This document shows positions 61,851 to 64,000 of a stretch of 64,000 nt of DNA, one piece after another (position 1 is the stretch's first letter; every line of letters starts with the position of its first letter). This stretch comes from Bacteroides fragilis (GTDB taxonomy: Bacteria; Bacteroidota; Bacteroidia; Bacteroidales; DTGW01): the NCBI GenBank assembly GCA_945889005.1, contig CAMDBI010000005.1, positions 1-64,000 on the forward strand. The letters run 5' to 3'. A program made the position numbers and the translations under genes. The notes below the pieces were generated by a model. It worked only from the letters and a program-made list of their open reading frames with translations, was not told the DNA's origin and ran no database searches.

Positions 61851-64000
61851 ATGAGGCTCTCAGTTTCGATAGTTTCTCTTTTTCTCATAGTAATTTTGTC
61901 ATATAGCCAGCAGATTAGTGTAGTGGTTAAAGATTCAGCAACAGGAGCACCTCAGAAGGGCGCTCTTGTTGTATTAAAAGAATTTACAAAAAAGAATTTC
62001 GTATACGAAACTACGGGAGCAGATGGTTCTGCCATTTTTAACAATTCATTGCCTTGTGTTGTTAATATTTCGGTCGAAGGTTACAAAATTGTATTTGATA
62101 CCTTGCGAACCATCGAAACGATTTTTTATCTTAGTCCGAACTTTTACAAATTTGGCGAAGTAGTGGTTACCGGTCAAGCAAAGCCTGTGGCTATCGATCA
62201 ATCGATATACAATATCAAACTCATTGGTCGCGACGAAGTGCAGAGTCGACCAGCAAGCAATCTTGCCGAATTGCTTACTTCAGAAACAAATATAAACATT
62301 AATCAAAATGGAGCATTGGGTAGTTCATTGAGCTTACAAGGTTTATCGGGCGATATGGTCAAAATATTAATAGATGGCGTGCCGCTTGTTGGTCGCGAAA
62401 ATCGTAATGTCGATCTGTCAAAAATAAATATTCAAAACGTTGATCACATTGAGATTGTCGAAGGTCCCATGTCTGTTGTATATGGTACCGACGCTTTGGC
62501 AGGAACCATCAATATTATAACCCGCGAGCAATTGTCGCACGAGGCGAATTGCTCTGCAAATGTATATAGTGAACTAAATCGCAATTACAATATCGATTTG
62601 TCGGGTGGTTGGCAAAATGGGAAGCACATCATTTCTTCTGACATTGCCCGTCATTTTTTTGAAGGTTATAGAGCCGACAATCAACAAAGAAAGTTTATGT
62701 GGTATCCACATCTCGACTATACTGGATCTATTAAATACATTTATAAAAAAGAAAAATCGTATTTTAAAATTCAAAGCAATCTATTAAATCAAGAAATGCG
62801 TAATCCTGGCGAAAATCCTATATATGACCCTTTTGTAAAGGACGATCGCTATATTACTAAAAGAATTGTTAATACAACGGAATGGCGAAAAACATTTTCC
62901 GAAAAGTTCAATTTGCAAACTATTGCATCGTATCAGCACTATTCGCGCAATTCGGAAATTTGGTCTAATAACCTTGTTGAATTAAATACCAAACTGATCG
63001 AAAGTAGCCAAACATTGTTCGATGTTGTTACATTGCGAAGTGTGGTTGAAAACCAGCTAAATAATAATGTTTTTATACAATCGGGTGTCGATTATGCAAA
63101 CGAGACTGCAAATGGTGAGCGTATAGGTGGTTATAAAGAAATGTACGACGTTGCAGCATTTCTCAATACCAAGTATTCGAGTAATACAGTGTTTGAAATA
63201 CAGCCTGGTGTGAGATTAAGCATGAATAGTAAATACAAATCGCCGGTAATTTACTCGGTTAGCCTCAAATATGCTCCCGAATTGCCTTTTAATGCACGTT
63301 TCTCAATTGCTCGTGGTTATCGTTCGCCGACCCTTAAGGAGCTATACCTCGAATTTAAAGATGGGTCGCACAATATAACAGGAAACGACTCGCTAAAGCC
63401 TGAATATTCGTACAATTACAATCTGTCGGGAGGTTGGACCCCAAATGTGATGGGAAATATAAGCATTCGAATAAGGAACAGTTATTTTTTCAATACTATT
63501 CAAAATAAAATCGATTACTTGTATTCGAGCGAACGTCCTACCGATGCCAAACTTATTAATATTAAGTCAGATAATTTCAAAACATTGGGGCAGAATATTA
63601 ATGCTGAGTTTAGTTTTTACAACAAAATAACTCTTGGTGGAGGATGGGCATTGTTGGGTCAAAGCAAACCATTGTCGGTCAACAAAATTAGTTTTAGTCA
63701 CAATCTTACCGGATCGCTGATTTACCGTACTTTAAACAGAAATGTATCGTTGTCGTTGCTATATAAATATAATGGCCCGTATATTCGATATTTCTCAAAG
63801 GTCGAAAACAATGCAACTTATATCACTGAAGGACGAGTCGATCGATTTCATAACCTCGATTTGGTTGTTAATCGGAGTTATTTGAACCGAAGCATAGAAA
63901 TTAAAGCAGGTGTGAAAAATATATTCGACAATGTTAGTGTTTTGTCGACTGGTCAAAACGATCCTCATGGTAGTGGAGGCGAAGGTGCTATTGTCGGTTG
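61851..64000 (+). CDS. TonB-dependent receptor (HmuR-like), cut by window end
   Basis: At least 716 residues are visible, with only the extreme C terminus missing. The signal peptide ends near residue 19 (ILSYSQQI). A short carboxypeptidase-like beta domain lies at about 21-100. The plug has EVVVTGQAKPVAIDQSIYNI near 104-123, SSLSLQGLSGDMVKILIDGV near 159-178, and IEIVEGPMSVVYGTDALAGT near 202-221. The barrel carries ARFSIARGYRSPTLKELYLE near 481-500, the FRAP/NPNL-like region of heme receptors, but the exact heme motif is not obvious. It is co-transcribed with the HmuY-like gene, so heme or another porphyrin-like ligand is likely. Confidence 0.88.
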   Translation, partial: MRLSVSIVSLFLIVILSYSQQISVVVKDSATGAPQKGALVVLKEFTKKNFVYETTGADGSAIFNNSLPCVVNISVEGYKIVFDTLRTIETIFYLSPNFYKFGEVVVTGQAKPVAIDQSIYNIKLIGRDEVQSRPASNLAELLTSETNININQNGALGSSLSLQGLSGDMVKILIDGVPLVGRENRNVDLSKINIQNVDHIEIVEGPMSVVYGTDALAGTINIITREQLSHEANCSANVYSELNRNYNIDLSGGWQNGKHIISSDIARHFFEGYRADNQQRKFMWYPHLDYTGSIKYIYKKEKSYFKIQSNLLNQEMRNPGENPIYDPFVKDDRYITKRIVNTTEWRKTFSEKFNLQTIASYQHYSRNSEIWSNNLVELNTKLIESSQTLFDVVTLRSVVENQLNNNVFIQSGVDYANETANGERIGGYKEMYDVAAFLNTKYSSNTVFEIQPGVRLSMNSKYKSPVIYSVSLKYAPELPFNARFSIARGYRSPTLKELYLEFKDGSHNITGNDSLKPEYSYNYNLSGGWTPNVMGNISIRIRNSYFFNTIQNKIDYLYSSERPTDAKLINIKSDNFKTLGQNINAEFSFYNKITLGGGWALLGQSKPLSVNKISFSHNLTGSLIYRTLNRNVSLSLLYKYNGPYIRYFSKVENNATYITEGRVDRFHNLDLVVNRSYLNRSIEIKAGVKNIFDNVSVLSTGQNDPHGSGGEGAIVG

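Overview
The window is a chromosomal segment from a member of the Bacteroidota (Bacteroidetes). The sequence shows this in several ways: low GC; repeated promoter-like TAnnTTTG boxes upstream of genes (for example 766-773, 1894-1901, 40569-40576, 60716-60723), the -7 element of this phylum; no obvious Shine-Dalgarno sequences; TonB-dependent receptors paired with surface lipoproteins (DUF4249, HmuY); the DUF6452/DUF6048 pair; a type B C-terminal sorting domain of the type IX secretion system (T9SS); and a PorE-like OmpA protein. No species can be named from the sequence alone.

Layout. 1-340: 3' end of a group II intron, a terminator and tRNA-Ser. 800-1700: HU and a small acidic protein. 1.9-7.8 kb: a cobalamin riboswitch followed by a B12 uptake and nucleotide-loop assembly locus (btuF, btuC, btuD, cobU, cobT, cobS, cobC). 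7.9-12.9 kb, minus strand: larE, tex and an unusual cyclase-HD fusion. 13-14 kb: DUF6452/DUF6048 envelope pair. 14.2-19.2 kb: HtrA/DegP protease, ribosomal protein S1, a STAS protein and RNase Z, facing an HPt/STAS pair. 20-23.3 kb: a TPR protein and a PorE-like TPR/propeller/OmpA protein. 23.4-30.5 kb: gcvT, comB-like, serC, serA, DUF1015 and an aminotransferase. 31-40.5 kb: glycosyltransferase, purL, CBS protein, DUF4340-like protein, dnaN, DnaQ-type exonuclease, prmA. 40.6-49.5 kb: an envelope cluster with a secreted protein of unknown function, a TonB receptor, a DUF4249 lipoprotein and a 1518-residue exported protein. 49.7-55.3 kb: phosphoesterase, small exported protein, rsmE, a MazF/PemK-type toxin-antitoxin pair framed by a 111-bp direct repeat, nitronate monooxygenase-like enzyme and a T9SS cargo protein. 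55.4-60.5 kb: relA/spoT, murB, glycosyltransferase and a barrel-like protein. 60.7-64 kb: an HmuY-like lipoprotein and its TonB receptor, cut by the window end.

How the genes work together. The riboswitch locus would import corrinoids across the inner membrane and rebuild the lower ligand; no outer-membrane BtuB is present, so that step must be encoded elsewhere. serC and serA supply serine, and gcvT and purL use one-carbon units. Two receptor-lipoprotein pairs and a T9SS component plus a T9SS cargo point to surface-based nutrient capture. The gene content is mostly housekeeping. The accessory-looking parts are the intron, the toxin-antitoxin island and many short interspersed palindromic or tandem repeats between genes. 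The most unusual genes are the cyclase-HD fusion with a substituted metal-binding Asp and the 1518-residue exported protein.
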